A DNA stretch of 64,000 bases from Sulfurospirillum sp. SCADC (GTDB lineage Bacteria; Campylobacterota; Campylobacteria; Campylobacterales; Sulfurospirillaceae). The DNA is taken from contig NZ_JQGK01000016.1 in the NCBI RefSeq assembly GCF_000743525.1, forward strand, positions 1-64,000, written 5' to 3'. A program made the translations under genes and the position numbers. Below the pieces are notes generated by a model that saw nothing but the letters and a program-made list of their open reading frames with translations, was not told the origin of the DNA and did not search any database. Below are positions 35,257 to 46,198 of this stretch, piece by piece; position 1 is the first letter of the stretch, and each line of letters begins with the position of its first letter.

Positions 35257-35589
35257 ATGAGTAAAGCAATATTAAAATTTATCAGATTATCTCCTACAAA
35301 AGCAAGGTTAATTGCACGTGAAGTTCAAGGAATGAATGCTGAGCTTGCTATGGCAAGTTTAGAGTTTATGCCAAACAAAGGTGCAAAAATCATCTCTAAA
35401 GTGATCGCTTCTGCTGTTTCTAATGGCGGATTTGAACCTCAAGAAGTCGTGGTTGCTTCTTGCCGTGTTGACGCAGGTCCGGTACTTAAACGTTTTCTGC
35501 CAAGAGCAAGAGGTAGTGCAAGTGGCATTAGAAAACCAACTTCTCATGTATTTGTTGAAGTAGCAAAAGCTGCAAAGAAGGAAGACTAA
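35257..35589 (+). CDS. rplV: 50S ribosomal protein L22
   Basis: The 110-residue L22 starts with the [17 protein letters not shown] motif. Its beta-hairpin loop ([20 protein letters not shown]) reaches into the exit tunnel. One base separates its stop from the rpsC ATG. Confidence 0.98.
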   Translation: MSKAILKFIRLSPTKARLIAREVQGMNAELAMASLEFMPNKGAKIISKVIASAVSNGGFEPQEVVVASCRVDAGPVLKRFLPRARGSASGIRKPTSHVFVEVAKAAKKED

Positions 35590-35590
35590 G

Positions 35591-36304
35591 ATGGGTCAAA
35601 AAGTAAATCCGATTGGTTTAAGACTTGGTATTAATAGAAACTGGGATTCACGTTGGTTCCCAGGTAAACAAACCTTAGCGACAAGCATTGGTGAAGATTA
35701 CAAAATTAGAACATTTTTGAAAAAAGAGCTTTACTATGCAGGTGTGAGTCAAATCTTGATCGAGCGTACTGCTAAAAAGCTTAGAGTGACTGTTGTTGCA
35801 GCACGTCCTGGTATCATTATTGGTAAAAAGGGCTCTGATATTGAAAAATTAAGAGTTAAATTAACCAAATTGATTGATAAAGATGTGAATGTCAACATTA
35901 AAGAAGAGAGACGCCCTCAAGCTTCTGCTCAACTGTGTGCAGAAAACGTTGCAATGCAACTTGAGCGCCGTGTCGCCTTTAGAAGAGCAATGAAAAAAGT
36001 GATTCAAGGTGCACAAAAATCAGGGGCTAAAGGTATTAAAATTTCTGTCTCTGGACGTCTTGGTGGCGCTGAGATGGCAAGAACGGAATGGTACTTAGAA
36101 GGACGCGTTCCTCTTCATACGCTAAGAGCAAAAATCGATTACGGTTTTGCTGAAGCACACACAACATACGGTGTTATTGGTGTTAAAGTATGGATCTTCA
36201 AAGGTGAGGTTCTTGTAAAAGGACTTGTTCCTGAAAAAGAAGAAGCACCTGAGAAAGAGAATTCACGCAAGCCAAGAGCGCGTAAAGAGAGAGGTAAAAA
36301 CTAA
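35591..36304 (+). CDS. rpsC: 30S ribosomal protein S3
   Basis: A 237-residue S3 with [14 protein letters not shown] at the start and the KH motif [40 protein letters not shown] is in the C-terminal domain. The tail (about 210-237) is Lys/Glu/Arg-rich. Overlaps rplP by one base. Confidence 0.98.
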   Translation: MGQKVNPIGLRLGINRNWDSRWFPGKQTLATSIGEDYKIRTFLKKELYYAGVSQILIERTAKKLRVTVVAARPGIIIGKKGSDIEKLRVKLTKLIDKDVNVNIKEERRPQASAQLCAENVAMQLERRVAFRRAMKKVIQGAQKSGAKGIKISVSGRLGGAEMARTEWYLEGRVPLHTLRAKIDYGFAEAHTTYGVIGVKVWIFKGEVLVKGLVPEKEEAPEKENSRKPRARKERGKN

Positions 36305-36729
36305 TGTTAATGCCTAAACGAACGAAATATAAAAAGCAGATGAAAGGCCGCAACCGCGGTGAAGCCAGCAGTGGCGCATCAATCTCTTTTGGTGAAATCG
36401 GTCTTAAAGCCGTTGAAGCAGGACGTATTGATTCACGCCAAATTGAGGCTGCGAGGATTGCGTACACACGACATGTGAAGCGTCAAGCAAAGACATGGAT
36501 TCGTGTATTCCCAGACAAACCATTAACGGCTAAACCTATCGAAACACGTATGGGTAAAGGTAAAGGTTCTGTTGATAAGTGGGTTATGAATATTAAGCCT
36601 GGTAGAATTATTTTTGAAATGGCCGGTGTTTCTGAAGAGTTAGCGCGCGAAGCATTAACCCTTGCAATGCACAAATTGCCTTTCAAAACCAAGATTGTAA
36701 CTCGAGAGAGCGAAAATGAAGTATATTGA
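36304..36729 (+). CDS. rplP: 50S ribosomal protein L16
   Basis: The 141-residue L16 begins [19 protein letters not shown] and includes [14 protein letters not shown]. It is required for late 50S assembly near the A site. It overlaps rpmC by 14 bases. Confidence 0.98.
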   Translation: MLMPKRTKYKKQMKGRNRGEASSGASISFGEIGLKAVEAGRIDSRQIEAARIAYTRHVKRQAKTWIRVFPDKPLTAKPIETRMGKGKGSVDKWVMNIKPGRIIFEMAGVSEELAREALTLAMHKLPFKTKIVTRESENEVY

Positions 36730-36904
36730 TTTAAACGGCAAAAGCGCGTCAGAGCTTTTAGAGTTGTTAAAAGAGAAAAAGGTTCTTTTGTTTACATTAA
36801 GACAAAAGTTAAAAACAATGCAACTTACTAATCCAAATGAGATTAAAGAAGTTAGAAGAGATATCGCACGTATTAATACGGCAATTTCTGCTCAAAACAA
36901 GTAG
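36716..36904 (+). CDS. rpmC: 50S ribosomal protein L29
   Basis: A 62-residue two-helix L29, with [17 protein letters not shown] and the family motif [12 protein letters not shown]. It sits at the tunnel exit. It starts within the end of rplP. Confidence 0.97.
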   Translation: MKYIDLNGKSASELLELLKEKKVLLFTLRQKLKTMQLTNPNEIKEVRRDIARINTAISAQNK

Positions 36905-36913
36905 GGGTAACTA

Positions 36914-37165
36914 ATGGCTTTAAAACGAGAGATTCAAGGCGTAGTTGTTCAGAAAACTGGTGATAAAACCATCACCGTTTTGGTAGAGAGACGTGTAATG
37001 CACCCACGATATCGCAAGTTCGTTAAACGTTTCAAAAAATACCTTGTCCATGACGAGAGCAACCAAGTCAAAATCGGCGACACAGTAAGCGCTATTGAGT
37101 GCAGACCACTTTCAAAAAGAAAGTCTTTTAGACTGAATGTGATTGTTAAAGTGGGAGTTGAATAA
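36914..37165 (+). CDS. rpsQ: 30S ribosomal protein S17
   Basis: An 83-residue S17 with [18 protein letters not shown] and the signature [18 protein letters not shown]. It binds 16S rRNA early in 30S assembly. Its stop overlaps the rplN ATG by one base. Confidence 0.97.
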   Translation: MALKREIQGVVVQKTGDKTITVLVERRVMHPRYRKFVKRFKKYLVHDESNQVKIGDTVSAIECRPLSKRKSFRLNVIVKVGVE

Positions 37166-37533
37166 TGATACAAAGTTTTACAAGATTAGCTGTTGCTGAT
37201 AACAGTGGTGCTAAAGAGATTATGTGTATTAAAGTTCTTGGTGGTAGTAAACGTCGTTATGCAACCGTAGGCGATGTTATCATCGCGTCTGTCAAAAAAG
37301 CGTTACCAAGTGGTAAAGTTAAAAAAGGACAGGTGGTTAAGGCGGTTATCGTAAGAACAAAAAAAGAGATCCAAAGAGAGAATGGCTCATTGATTCGTTT
37401 TGATGAAAATGCTGCTGTTATTCTTGATAACAAAAGAGAGCCAATCGGTACACGTATTTTCGGACCAGTCGGTCGTGAAGTTCGTTATGCTAACTTTATG
37501 AAAATCGTATCTTTGGCACCGGAGGTACTATAA
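37165..37533 (+). CDS. rplN: 50S ribosomal protein L14
   Basis: A 122-residue L14 that opens [19 protein letters not shown] and includes [20 protein letters not shown]. It forms an intersubunit bridge. One-base overlap with rplX. Confidence 0.98.
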   Translation: MIQSFTRLAVADNSGAKEIMCIKVLGGSKRRYATVGDVIIASVKKALPSGKVKKGQVVKAVIVRTKKEIQRENGSLIRFDENAAVILDNKREPIGTRIFGPVGREVRYANFMKIVSLAPEVL

Positions 37534-37769
37534 TGGCGACGAAGATGAAAATTAAAAAAGGCGATACTGTTAAAGTAATCGCAGGCGACGATAAAGGTAA
37601 AGAGGCAAAAGTACTTCAAGTAATGCCTAAAACTTCACAAGTCGTTGTTGAAGGTTGCAAGGTAGTAAAAAAAGCCATTAAGCCAAGTGAGAGCAACCCT
37701 AAGGGTGGTTTTTCAAATATTGAGAAACCAATTCATGTCTCAAATGTGGCTAAAGTAGAGGGTAAATAA
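37533..37769 (+). CDS. rplX: 50S ribosomal protein L24
   Basis: A 78-residue L24 with the KOW motif [20 protein letters not shown] at the N-terminus. It is shorter than the enterobacterial form (about 104), as usual in this phylum. It starts 23S rRNA folding. Confidence 0.97.
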   Translation: MATKMKIKKGDTVKVIAGDDKGKEAKVLQVMPKTSQVVVEGCKVVKKAIKPSESNPKGGFSNIEKPIHVSNVAKVEGK

Positions 37770-38314
37770 TGAACAGATTGCAAGAGAAATTTAATGCTGA
37801 AGTTCAACCAGCATTGGTTAAAGAGTTTAATATTGCTAATCCTATGTTGTCACCTAAAATTGAAAAAGTCGTTATCAGCGTTGGTGCTGGTGAAGAAGGT
37901 AAAGATACGAAGTTATTACAAAATATCGTCGATACCATCTCTTTAATCGCTGGTCAAAAAGCGGTTGTTGCGAATGCTAAAAAATCAGTTGCTGGTTTTA
38001 AAGTACGTGCTGGTTACCCGGTCGGTGTTAAAGTAACACTTCGTAAAGAGAATATGTACGCATTTTTGGACAAACTTATCTCTGTAGCACTTCCAAGAGT
38101 AAAAGATTTTAGAGGGCTTCCACGAGTAGGTTTTGACGGACGTGCAAACTACAACTTTGGTCTTAATGAGCAATTAATGTTTCCTGAGGTTGAGTATGAT
38201 AACATCATGAAAACTCACGGAATGAATATTACGATCGTAACAACTGCTAGCAATGATAAAGAAGCATTTAAACTTCTTGAACTCATTGGTTTGCCGTTCG
38301 CAAAAGGTAAATAA
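37769..38314 (+). CDS. rplE: 50S ribosomal protein L5
   Basis: A 181-residue L5. [14 protein letters not shown] and [10 protein letters not shown] are typical. It binds 5S rRNA and contacts P-site tRNA. Confidence 0.98.
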   Translation: MNRLQEKFNAEVQPALVKEFNIANPMLSPKIEKVVISVGAGEEGKDTKLLQNIVDTISLIAGQKAVVANAKKSVAGFKVRAGYPVGVKVTLRKENMYAFLDKLISVALPRVKDFRGLPRVGFDGRANYNFGLNEQLMFPEVEYDNIMKTHGMNITIVTTASNDKEAFKLLELIGLPFAKGK

Positions 38315-38315
38315 T

Positions 38316-38501
38316 ATGGCTAAAAAATCGATGATTGCAAAGGCTGCAAGAACGCCTAAGTTTCAAGTAAGAGCATACACACGATGTCAAATTTGCGGAC
38401 GTCCGCATTCTGTTTACAAAGATTTTGGTATCTGCAGAATTTGTCTTCGTAAAATGGCAAATGAGGGTCTTATTCCAGGCCTCAAAAAAGCAAGCTGGTA
38501 A
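38316..38501 (+). CDS. rpsN: 30S ribosomal protein S14, zinc-binding type
   Basis: A 61-residue S14 starting [16 protein letters not shown]. It keeps four zinc-ligand Cys in CQICGRP and CRICLRK, so it is the short C+ form. The frame is open upstream within rplE, but ATG 38316 just after the rplE stop is the real start. Confidence 0.97.
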   Translation: MAKKSMIAKAARTPKFQVRAYTRCQICGRPHSVYKDFGICRICLRKMANEGLIPGLKKASW

Positions 38502-38512
38502 GGAAATAGACT

Positions 38513-38908
38513 ATGATTAATGATCTAGTAGCAGATTCTTTAACAAGAATCAGAAATGCATCAATGCGTAAACTTGATGTGACTAAATTAATGCATTCAA
38601 AACTGGTTGAAGCGATTTTAGTTATTTTCCAAAACAAAGGTTATATCGAAAGTTTTAACGTTGTTGAAGAGGGTCCTAAGAAATTTATCAATGTTGTTTT
38701 GAAGTATGATGCAAGAGGCACCCAAGTCATTAATGAAGTGAAAAAAATCTCAAAACCTGGACGTAGAGTCTATAAAGGTCGCGATGAAATTAAACGCTTC
38801 AAAAATGGTTATGGTACGATTGTGGTTAGTACATCAAAAGGTGTTCTCAGTAATGATGACGCACACAAAGCAGGTCTTGGTGGCGAAGTTATCTGTAGTA
38901 TTTGGTAA
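38513..38908 (+). CDS. rpsH: 30S ribosomal protein S8
   Basis: A 131-residue S8, with [15 protein letters not shown] at the start and the C-terminal signature [20 protein letters not shown]. In enterobacteria S8 represses the spc operon by binding near rplE; no matching site was recognised here. A gap of 75 bases precedes rplF. Confidence 0.98.
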   Translation: MINDLVADSLTRIRNASMRKLDVTKLMHSKLVEAILVIFQNKGYIESFNVVEEGPKKFINVVLKYDARGTQVINEVKKISKPGRRVYKGRDEIKRFKNGYGTIVVSTSKGVLSNDDAHKAGLGGEVICSIW

Positions 38909-38983
38909 TTAGCTGTTCTTTTATGGTATTCGATATCCATTCTAAGATTGTAAGCTTATCGTAGACAAGTAAAAGGAAATAAA

Positions 38984-39520
38984 ATGTCTCGTATTGGTAA
39001 AAAGCCTGTTAAGATTCCTGCTGGCGTTGAAGTGTCAGTCAATGGTGATTTAATAGAGTTTAAAAAAGGCAGTGTTCAAAAAGTATTGGACACCAAGGGA
39101 AATGTTGACGTAAAAGTTCAAGATGGAGAGCTTGTATTTATTTCAAAAGGTGCTGATCGTCAAAGCAGCGCTTTTTGGGGAACATACAGGGCCCTTGGTC
39201 AAAATGTTATCACAGGTTTAACCGAAGGTTTTAAAAAGCAACTTGAAATTAACGGTGTTGGTTACAGAGCTGCCGTTAATGGTAATGTTCTTGAGCTTCA
39301 ACTTGGATTTTCGCACCCAATCAATTATGAATTTCCAAAAGATATTCAAATTGCTGTTGAGAAAAACGTGGTGACTATTCAAGGTGATGACAAGCAAGTA
39401 GTTGGTCAGATTGCTGCCGAAATTAGAAGTTTTAGAGCTCCAGAGCCTTACAAAGGTAAAGGTGTTAAATATTCTGATGAAACTATTATCCGTAAAGCCG
39501 GAAAAACTTCCAAGAAGTAG
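38984..39520 (+). CDS. rplF: 50S ribosomal protein L6
   Basis: A 178-residue L6 opening [17 protein letters not shown], with the second-domain signature [16 protein letters not shown]. It lies near the factor-binding site. AAAAGGAAAT precedes the ATG. Confidence 0.98.
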   Translation: MSRIGKKPVKIPAGVEVSVNGDLIEFKKGSVQKVLDTKGNVDVKVQDGELVFISKGADRQSSAFWGTYRALGQNVITGLTEGFKKQLEINGVGYRAAVNGNVLELQLGFSHPINYEFPKDIQIAVEKNVVTIQGDDKQVVGQIAAEIRSFRAPEPYKGKGVKYSDETIIRKAGKTSKK

Positions 39521-39529
39521 GGGTAAGAG

Positions 39530-39886
39530 ATGAGAGCAAATATTTTAAAACGAAAGCTTGCATTAAGAGTTAAACGTAAAAAAAGAGTAAGAGCAGATAT
39601 TTCTGGGACTGAACAAAGACCAAGAATCTCTTTCTTTAAATCAAATAGATTTCTTTATGCGCAAGCAATAGATGATATTAGTGGTGTTACGTTGGCAAGT
39701 GTCGATGGCAAAAAATTAGGGTTCAATGCTAGCAAAGCAAGTGCAACAGAAGTTGCAAAAGTTTTTGCGGAGACGCTCAAGGCTAAGAACTTAACTCAAG
39801 TTGTTTATGATAGAAATGGTTATTTGTATCATGGGGTAGTTGCTGCTTTTGCAGACGGCCTTAGAGCAAACGGCATAGTGCTATAA
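39530..39886 (+). CDS. rplR: 50S ribosomal protein L18
   Basis: A 118-residue L18 with the basic N-terminus [20 protein letters not shown] and [18 protein letters not shown]. It binds 5S rRNA with L5. Confidence 0.98.
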   Translation: MRANILKRKLALRVKRKKRVRADISGTEQRPRISFFKSNRFLYAQAIDDISGVTLASVDGKKLGFNASKASATEVAKVFAETLKAKNLTQVVYDRNGYLYHGVVAAFADGLRANGIVL

Positions 39887-39910
39887 GAAAAAGAAGAGGA
39901 TAACGATTCA

Positions 39911-40354
39911 ATGGAAAAATACAACAGAGAAGAGTTTGAAGAAGTCATCGTTAACATTGGCCGCGTAACAAAAGTTGTTAAAGGCGGTAGACGTTTTAGA
40001 TTTACAGCACTCGTTGTTGTTGGAAATAAAAAAGGTCTTGTTGGCTTTGGTTTTGGTAAGGCTAAAGAGGTTCCTGATGCTATTAGAAAAGCAGTTGATG
40101 ATGCGTTTAAAAACATTGTCAAAGTAAATATCAAAGGTTCAACCATCGCTCATGATGTTGAAGTTAAATTTAATGCAAGTCGTATTATTCTTAAACCAGC
40201 AAGTGATGGTACCGGCGTAATCGCTGGTGGTGCAACGCGCCCCGTCGTTGAACTTGCAGGTATTAAAGATATTTTGACAAAGTCATTGGGTTCAAACAAT
40301 GCTTCTAACGTGGTAAGAGCAACAATTAAAGCTCTTAGCATGATTAAAAGCTAA
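39911..40354 (+). CDS. rpsE: 30S ribosomal protein S5
   Basis: A 147-residue S5 that has [20 protein letters not shown] and [17 protein letters not shown]. It is a proofreading-related 30S protein. It is followed directly by rplO; rpmD (L30), which sits here in many bacteria, is absent, as is usual in this phylum. Confidence 0.98.
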   Translation: MEKYNREEFEEVIVNIGRVTKVVKGGRRFRFTALVVVGNKKGLVGFGFGKAKEVPDAIRKAVDDAFKNIVKVNIKGSTIAHDVEVKFNASRIILKPASDGTGVIAGGATRPVVELAGIKDILTKSLGSNNASNVVRATIKALSMIKS

Positions 40355-40373
40355 GTGAAGAGAAGGATTCAAA

Positions 40374-40778
40374 ATGGCATTAGATAATCTTACACCAGCA
40401 GAAAATTCTACTAAAAAGATCAAACGCGTAGGTCGTGGTCAAGGTAGTGGTATGGGTAAAACTGCAAGCCGTGGTAATAACGGTCAAAAATCTCGTACAG
40501 GTTACAAGCGTAAAAGAGGTTTTGAGGGTGGTCAACAACCCCTTCAAAGAAGATTACCAAAAGTTGGTTTTACTTCTAAAATCGTGAAACCTTATATCAT
40601 TAATGTTGATAAAATTAAAGCAGTTGCAGAACTAGCTGAAATTACCGTTGATGCGATTAGAGCTGTACATAAAATTGGAAGTAGTGTTCTTAAAGTGAAA
40701 TTGATTGGTGCAGGTGCAAAAGAGCTTTCTGCTAAGATCAAAGACGAAAACGTCATTTTTACTGGAATGAGTAAATGA
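40374..40778 (+). CDS. rplO: 50S ribosomal protein L15
   Basis: A 134-residue L15 with the Gly-rich N-terminus GRGQGSGMGKTASRGNNGQK and the motif RRLPKVGFTS. A four-base overlap (ATGA) leads into secY. Confidence 0.98.
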   Translation: MALDNLTPAENSTKKIKRVGRGQGSGMGKTASRGNNGQKSRTGYKRKRGFEGGQQPLQRRLPKVGFTSKIVKPYIINVDKIKAVAELAEITVDAIRAVHKIGSSVLKVKLIGAGAKELSAKIKDENVIFTGMSK

Positions 40779-42037
40779 GCCAAGATCTCACGAAGAAGAT
40801 TTTAGTTACATTAGGCTTTATATTTGCATACAGGATACTGGCATACGTGCCAGTTCCTGGTGTCAATATAGCTGTAATTAAAGAGTTCTTCGACTCCAAT
40901 AGCTCAAATGCCCTTGGAATGTTTAATATGTTCAGCGGTAATGCTGCACAACGTCTTAGTATTATATCGTTAGGTATTATGCCTTACATCACCGCGTCTA
41001 TTATTATGGAACTTCTTGCAGCAACTTTCCCAACACTTGGTAAAATGAAAAAAGAACGTGATGGTATGGTGAAATACATGCAGATCATTCGATATGCAAC
41101 GATTGTTATTACGATTGTACAAGCCATTGGTGTTTCCGTTGGTCTTGGAGGGTTAAGTGGTCGTGCTGGCGAGAGTGCTATTATGATCGATATGACAACC
41201 TTTACAGCCATTGCGGCTGCGAGTATGCTTACGGGTACCATGTTACTCATGTGGATTGGTGAGCAGATTACACAGCGTGGTATTGGTAATGGTATCAGTT
41301 TGATTATTTTTGCAGGTATCGTTTCAGGAATTCCGAGTGCGATTGGTGGAACCATTAACCTTGTCAATACGGGAGAGCTCAATTTCCTTGTTGTCATTGG
41401 TATTTTGGTGGTCATCTTAGCCACGGTTGGTTCTATTATTTATGTGGAGATGGGTGAGCGCCGTATTCCGATTTCCTATTCGCGAAAAGTCGTTCTTCAA
41501 AATCAACACAAACGTATTATGAACTATGTGCCTATTAAAATGAATCTGAGTGGTGTTATTCCTCCTATTTTTGCAAGTGCAATTTTGATGTTCCCATCAA
41601 CGATTATGCAAGCAAGCACCAACCCGATTGTTCAATCTATTCATGATTTCCTCAACCCAAACAGTTATGTCTTTAATGTACTGACATTTTTGTTCGTCAT
41701 TTTCTTTGCCTATTTTTACGCATCGATTGTTTTTAATGCAAAAGATATTTCTGAAAACCTTAAAAAACAGGGTGGCTTTATTCCCGGTGTTCGACCAGGA
41801 GAGAGTACCGCACTCTTTTTAAATGAAGTAGCAGGTAGATTAACTCTTTGGGGATCTATCTATTTAGGGCTTATCTCTACGCTTCCATGGGTTTTGGTAA
41901 AAGTGATGGGTGTACCATTCTACTTTGGTGGAACTGCAGTGTTGATTGTTGTTCAAGTGGCACTCGATACCATGCGTAAAATTGAAGCACAAATGTATAT
42001 GAACAAATATGAAACACTTAGTGCGGTAGGTCTTTAA
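40775..42037 (+). CDS. secY: Preprotein translocase subunit SecY, 420 aa
   Basis: Ten membrane helices of the Sec channel are visible. The signatures FNMFSGNAAQRLSIISLGIMP and QQ/Q-RGIGNGISLIIFAGI are present, and the cytoplasmic loop with QGGFIPGVRPGE lies near the C-terminus. It forms the protein-conducting pore with SecE and SecG. Translation is coupled to rplO and map follows 4 bases later. Confidence 0.98.
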   Translation: MSQDLTKKILVTLGFIFAYRILAYVPVPGVNIAVIKEFFDSNSSNALGMFNMFSGNAAQRLSIISLGIMPYITASIIMELLAATFPTLGKMKKERDGMVKYMQIIRYATIVITIVQAIGVSVGLGGLSGRAGESAIMIDMTTFTAIAAASMLTGTMLLMWIGEQITQRGIGNGISLIIFAGIVSGIPSAIGGTINLVNTGELNFLVVIGILVVILATVGSIIYVEMGERRIPISYSRKVVLQNQHKRIMNYVPIKMNLSGVIPPIFASAILMFPSTIMQASTNPIVQSIHDFLNPNSYVFNVLTFLFVIFFAYFYASIVFNAKDISENLKKQGGFIPGVRPGESTALFLNEVAGRLTLWGSIYLGLISTLPWVLVKVMGVPFYFGGTAVLIVVQVALDTMRKIEAQMYMNKYETLSAVGL

Positions 42038-42041
42038 GGAG

Positions 42042-42800
42042 ATGGCAATTACGATTAAAAAAGCTCAGGAAATTGCAAAACTTTCTGTTGCGAATAAGAT
42101 TGTTGCCAAAACGTTAGAGTATCTTACATGTAACATTCATCCAGGGCTTAGCTTAAAAGAGCTCAATGCCATGGGTGAGTCTTACATTCATAGCCTTGGT
42201 GCACGTCCTGCCTTTAAAGGACTCTATGGTTTTCCAGCCGGTGTGTGTACCTCTGTCAATGAAGTCATTATTCATGGCATCCCTACTGATTATCAACTTA
42301 AAGAGGGTGATATTGTAGGACTGGATATTGGTACAGAAGTTGATGGCTGGTATGGCGATTCTGCTGTAACCGTAGGGGTCGGAGCAATATCAAAAAGTGA
42401 TGAGAGTTTGATTGCATGTGCCAAAGATGCTCTCTATTATGCCATTGATATTATTGAGCCAGAGATGCGCTTTAAAGAGCTAAGCCATGCGATTGAGCAA
42501 TTTATTCTTCAAAAAGGGTATGTTCCTTTACATGGATTTTGTGGACATGGTATTGGTAGAAAACCGCACGAAGAGCCAGAAATTCCTAACTATTTAGAAG
42601 GGATTAACCCTAAAAGTGGTCCTAAAATCAAAAATGGTATGGTGTTTTGTATTGAGCCAATGATCTGCCATAAAGAGGGGACTCCAAAAATTTTGGCGGA
42701 TAAATGGTCAGTTGTTTCTGCGGATGGGTTAAGAGGAAGCCACTATGAGCACACCGTTGCGGTCGTAGATGGCACAGTAGAAATTTTGTCTCTATCTTGA
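42042..42800 (+). CDS. map: Methionine aminopeptidase, 252 aa
   Basis: It removes the initiator Met from new proteins using two metal ions. The ligand pattern is seen in [17 protein letters not shown] (two Asp), [17 protein letters not shown] (His and nearby Glu), the Glu of IEPM, and HYEHTVAV. Full length for type I. The only palindrome core inside the ribosomal superoperon (42124-42133) lies in this non-ribosomal gene. Confidence 0.97.
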   Translation: MAITIKKAQEIAKLSVANKIVAKTLEYLTCNIHPGLSLKELNAMGESYIHSLGARPAFKGLYGFPAGVCTSVNEVIIHGIPTDYQLKEGDIVGLDIGTEVDGWYGDSAVTVGVGAISKSDESLIACAKDALYYAIDIIEPEMRFKELSHAIEQFILQKGYVPLHGFCGHGIGRKPHEEPEIPNYLEGINPKSGPKIKNGMVFCIEPMICHKEGTPKILADKWSVVSADGLRGSHYEHTVAVVDGTVEILSLS

Positions 42801-42816
42801 GATTATAGGAGGTAAA

Positions 42817-43035
42817 ATGGCAAAAGATGACGTGATTGAAATAGATGGTAAAGTGATAGAAGCACTTCCCAACGCAACCTTTAAAGTTGAAGTTCAAAAT
42901 AGCCATGTGATTTTATGTCACATCGCCGGTAAAATGAGAATGCATTATATTAAAATAATGCCGGGAGATACCGTAAAAGTAGAGTTAACTCCGTATAGTT
43001 TGGATAAAGGACGTATAACGTACAGATATAAGTAA
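42817..43035 (+). CDS. infA: Translation initiation factor IF-1, 72 aa
   Basis: A single OB-fold of usual length, with [20 protein letters not shown] at the start and [18 protein letters not shown] at the end. It binds the A site of the 30S subunit during initiation. AGGAGG precedes the ATG. Confidence 0.98.
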   Translation: MAKDDVIEIDGKVIEALPNATFKVEVQNSHVILCHIAGKMRMHYIKIMPGDTVKVELTPYSLDKGRITYRYK

Positions 43036-43198
43036 TTTATTAGCTTAAATTCTGTATAATTTATCCCTTTTGTAAAGCTGTGTGAAGAATAATCGAAAAA
43101 GGAACCACTGTTTTTTCGATTGTTGGTTTGAGATACATCATCAAACCTGTGACAGTTTAACTCAAAGTTCCAGTGGAAAAAAAGTTCAGGAGTCACGA
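43036..43198 (+). promoter_or_regulatory. Leader with internal promoter between infA and rpmJ
   Basis: TATAAT occurs near 43056 within GTATAATTTATC, so the alpha-operon genes may have their own promoter. The 100 bases that follow contain short inverted repeats (CCACTG/CAGTGG and TTTGAG/CTCAAA) that could fold into an autoregulatory leader, as S4 does in other bacteria. Confidence 0.4.
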
Positions 43199-43312
43199 AT
43201 GAAAGTACGACCTTCTGTAAAGAAGATGTGCGATAAGTGCAAAGTGATCAAACGAAAAGGTATCGTTAGAGTCATTTGCGTAAATCCAAAACACAAACAG
43301 AGACAAGGATAA
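43199..43312 (+). CDS. rpmJ: 50S ribosomal protein L36, zinc-binding type
   Basis: A 37-residue L36, [20 protein letters not shown] and onward, with three Cys and one His (CDKC, C, H) for zinc. ATG 43199 follows AGGAG. Two bases separate its stop from the rpsM ATG. Confidence 0.97.
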   Translation: MKVRPSVKKMCDKCKVIKRKGIVRVICVNPKHKQRQG

Positions 43313-43314
43313 GC

Positions 43315-43683
43315 ATGGCAAGGATTGCAGGTGTAGACCTTCCAATGAAAAAGAGAGTAGAGTATGGTTTAACCTACATCTACGGTATAGGTTTGACAAG
43401 TTCTAGAGCTATTTTAACAGCAACTGGAATTTCGTTTGATAAAAGAGTTCATGAGCTAAGTGAAGATGAAGTTGCTGCGATTCGTAAAGAGATCCAAGCA
43501 GACTTTCAAGTAGAGGGTGATCTTCGTAAAAAAGTGGCTATGGATATTAAAGCTTTGATGGATATGGGAAGCTATAGAGGTCTTAGACATAGACGTGGCT
43601 TGCCAGTTCGTGGACAAAAAACAAAAACGAATGCGCGTACCCGAAAAGGTAAAAAACGTACCGTTGGCGCTAAAGCTAAATAA
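43315..43683 (+). CDS. rpsM: 30S ribosomal protein S13
   Basis: A 122-residue S13. [20 protein letters not shown] is the N-terminus and [20 protein letters not shown] the C-terminal signature. ATG 43315 is chosen over an upstream in-frame ATG inside rpmJ because homology starts here. Confidence 0.98.
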   Translation: MARIAGVDLPMKKRVEYGLTYIYGIGLTSSRAILTATGISFDKRVHELSEDEVAAIRKEIQADFQVEGDLRKKVAMDIKALMDMGSYRGLRHRRGLPVRGQKTKTNARTRKGKKRTVGAKAK

Positions 43684-43704
43684 CGAAGTCTCAAAGGGAA
43701 ACAG

Positions 43705-44097
43705 ATGGCAAAAAGAAAAGTAGTACGTAAAAAAGTTGTTAAGAAAAATATTGCTAAAGGTATCATTTATATCTCTGCAACATTTAATAACACTGTCGTA
43801 ACTGTAACTGATGAGATGGGAAATGTTATTGCGTGGAGCAGTGCAGGAAGTTTGGGCTTTAAAGGTAGTAAAAAATCTACTCCTTATGCAGCACAACAAG
43901 CCGTCGAAGATGCACTCACTAAAGCAAAAGAGCATGGTCTCAAAGAAATCGGTATCAAAGTTCAAGGCCCGGGCAGTGGTCGCGAGACAGCGGTAAAAAG
44001 TGCTGGTACAACAGAAGGTATTAAAGTGTCTTTCCTAAAAGATATTACACCTCTTCCACACAATGGCTGTAGACCTCCAAAAAGAAGAAGAGTTTAA
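43705..44097 (+). CDS. rpsK: 30S ribosomal protein S11
   Basis: A 130-residue S11 with [20 protein letters not shown] and the C-terminal signature [18 protein letters not shown]. It forms the platform of the 30S subunit. Confidence 0.98.
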   Translation: MAKRKVVRKKVVKKNIAKGIIYISATFNNTVVTVTDEMGNVIAWSSAGSLGFKGSKKSTPYAAQQAVEDALTKAKEHGLKEIGIKVQGPGSGRETAVKSAGTTEGIKVSFLKDITPLPHNGCRPPKRRRV

Positions 44098-44173
44098 TTC
44101 TAATCTTTAGAATAGAATGTCTTTAAGAGAAACAAAATAATTTTTTCGTTTATGCAATAGATTAGGAGAAAAA

Positions 44174-44800
44174 ATGGCAAGATATAGAGGACCAGTCGAG
44201 AAGCTCGAGAGAAGACTTGGTGTCAGCTTAGCCCTTAAAGGTGAGCGCAGACTTGCTGGTAAAAGTGCGTTAGATAAGCGACCATATGCACCAGGTCAAC
44301 ACGGACAAAGAAGATCAAAAATTAGCGAGTATGGACTCCAATTAAGAGAGAAACAAAAAGCTAAATTTATGTATGGAGTTTCTGAAAAACAATTCAGACG
44401 TATATTTGACGAAGCAGCTCGTAAAGAGGGAAACACAGGTATTAACCTTGTTCTCCTTATCGAAAGAAGACTTGATAATGTTGTTTACCGTATGGGATTT
44501 GCAACAACAAGACGCTTTGCACGTCAATTAGTTACCCATGGACACATTTTAGTGAATGGCAGCAGAGTTGACATTCCTTCGTATGTTGTACGTGCAGGTG
44601 ATAAAGTAGAGGTTTGTGAAAAATCTAAAAATAACCCACAAGTTAAAAGAGCGCTTGAATTAACACAACAAACGGGCATTGCCCCATGGGTTGATGTTGA
44701 GAGAGAAAAAGCAATGGGTATTTTTACACGCATCCCTGAGAGAGAAGAAGTAGTGATTCCGGTTGAAGAAAGATTAATCGTTGAGCTATACTCTAAATAA
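44174..44800 (+). CDS. rpsD: 30S ribosomal protein S4
   Basis: A 208-residue S4 that begins [19 protein letters not shown], with the S4 RNA-binding domain [20 protein letters not shown] and [15 protein letters not shown]. It starts 30S assembly and often represses this operon. A 76-base gap precedes it. Confidence 0.98.
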   Translation: MARYRGPVEKLERRLGVSLALKGERRLAGKSALDKRPYAPGQHGQRRSKISEYGLQLREKQKAKFMYGVSEKQFRRIFDEAARKEGNTGINLVLLIERRLDNVVYRMGFATTRRFARQLVTHGHILVNGSRVDIPSYVVRAGDKVEVCEKSKNNPQVKRALELTQQTGIAPWVDVEREKAMGIFTRIPEREEVVIPVEERLIVELYSK

Positions 44801-44815
44801 TAAAGTAGGTAGTAT

Positions 44816-45829
44816 ATGAAAAAAATCAATACATCAGCTTACATGCCAACTGAAATTGAGGTAGAAAATATTGCGGCAAACAAGGTTCAAATTAGTGCAT
44901 ACCCATTTGAATCTGGTTTTGCAGTAACCTTGGCACATCCTTTACGTAGATTGCTTTTAAGCAGTACTGTAGGATCTGCCCCAACGGCTGTAAAGATTGA
45001 AGGCGTAACCCATGAATTTGATAGCATGCGCGGTATGCTTGAAGATGTTGCTCTTTTCATCATTAACCTTAAAAATATTCGTTTTAAAATCAAAGGTGAT
45101 GAAAAACGTGTAGAGGTTAACTACTCATTTACTGGACCAAAAGAGATTAAGGGAAGCGATTTAGCGAATGCTCACATTGAGATTGTTACACCAGATGCTT
45201 ATTTGGCAACGATCAATGAAGATGCAGAGTTTAACTTCTCTTTAATCCTTGAAAAAGGAATCGGCTATGTTCCAAGTGAGAACATTAGAGGATTGGTTGG
45301 AGAAGATTATATTGCACTCGATGCTTTCTTTACACCTGTAAAAAGAGCTGTGTACGATATTGAGAATGTTTTGGTTGAGGACAATCCTAACTATGAGAAA
45401 ATTGTTTTCACAATTGAAACAGATGGACTTGTTTCTCCAATCGAAGCTTTTAAAAATTCACTGGAAGCAATGTATTCACAAATGTCCGTTTTTAATGGCA
45501 TTTTGGATATTGCAGTGGCTCCAAAAAGTGAGAGCTCTAATGAGAACGTGGAGCTTGGTAAGCTATTACAGAGTATTGAAGAGTTAAATCTAAGTGCTCG
45601 TAGCTTCAACTGTTTAGACAGAGCTGAGGTTAAATTTATTGGCGAGCTTGCTTTGATGAGCGAGTTAGAACTCAAAAACCTCAAAAATCTAGGCAAGAAA
45701 TCGTTAGAAGAGATCAGACAAGTTATGGAAGAGAGTGGTTATCCGGTTGGATATAATTTCTCTGACGAGACGGCAAGTTTGCTCAAGAAAAAAATTGAAG
45801 ATTTAAAATCTGAAGCCAACGAGGGTTAA
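44816..45829 (+). CDS. rpoA: RNA polymerase alpha subunit, 337 aa
   Basis: The N-terminal domain (about 1-230) has [19 protein letters not shown], which dimerises and binds beta/beta-prime. The C-terminal domain (about 255-320) with [14 protein letters not shown] and [12 protein letters not shown] binds UP elements and activators. Full length. Confidence 0.98.
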   Translation: MKKINTSAYMPTEIEVENIAANKVQISAYPFESGFAVTLAHPLRRLLLSSTVGSAPTAVKIEGVTHEFDSMRGMLEDVALFIINLKNIRFKIKGDEKRVEVNYSFTGPKEIKGSDLANAHIEIVTPDAYLATINEDAEFNFSLILEKGIGYVPSENIRGLVGEDYIALDAFFTPVKRAVYDIENVLVEDNPNYEKIVFTIETDGLVSPIEAFKNSLEAMYSQMSVFNGILDIAVAPKSESSNENVELGKLLQSIEELNLSARSFNCLDRAEVKFIGELALMSELELKNLKNLGKKSLEEIRQVMEESGYPVGYNFSDETASLLKKKIEDLKSEANEG

Positions 45830-45832
45830 TTT

Positions 45833-46183
45833 ATGAGACATAAGCACGGATACAGAAAGCTTGGTCGTACTTCATCACACAGAGCGGCGTTGTTGAAGAA
45901 CTTGGCTATAGCTGTCATTAAATATGAGAAAATCGAGACAACAGTTCCTAAAGCAAAAGAGCTTAGAGGATTTGTTGAAAAATTGATTACGCAAGCTGGA
46001 GTTGGTGGCGATCATGCTCACAAAACTGTTTTTGCTGCACTTCAAGATAAAGAGTGTACTAAAAAATTGGTTAATGAGATCGCACCTAAATATGTTGAGA
46101 GAAATGGTGGTTACACCCGTATTATAAAAACACGTATCAGAAAAGGCGATGCAGCGCCTATGGCGTTTTTAGAGCTCGTCTAA
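45833..46183 (+). CDS. rplQ: 50S ribosomal protein L17
   Basis: A 116-residue L17 with [20 protein letters not shown] and [20 protein letters not shown]. It is the last gene of the superoperon, immediately before a strong terminator. Confidence 0.98.
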   Translation: MRHKHGYRKLGRTSSHRAALLKNLAIAVIKYEKIETTVPKAKELRGFVEKLITQAGVGGDHAHKTVFAALQDKECTKKLVNEIAPKYVERNGGYTRIIKTRIRKGDAAPMAFLELV

Positions 46184-46198
46184 ATCTCACTTTTTTGC

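Noticed and set aside
40355-40373. Missing rpmD (L30) between rpsE and rplO.
   Set aside because: Absence of L30 is normal in Campylobacterota, so it is not a deletion of interest.
41000-41424. A 146-codon frame antisense to secY.
   Set aside because: Composition mirrors the membrane codons of secY; no start signal or homology.
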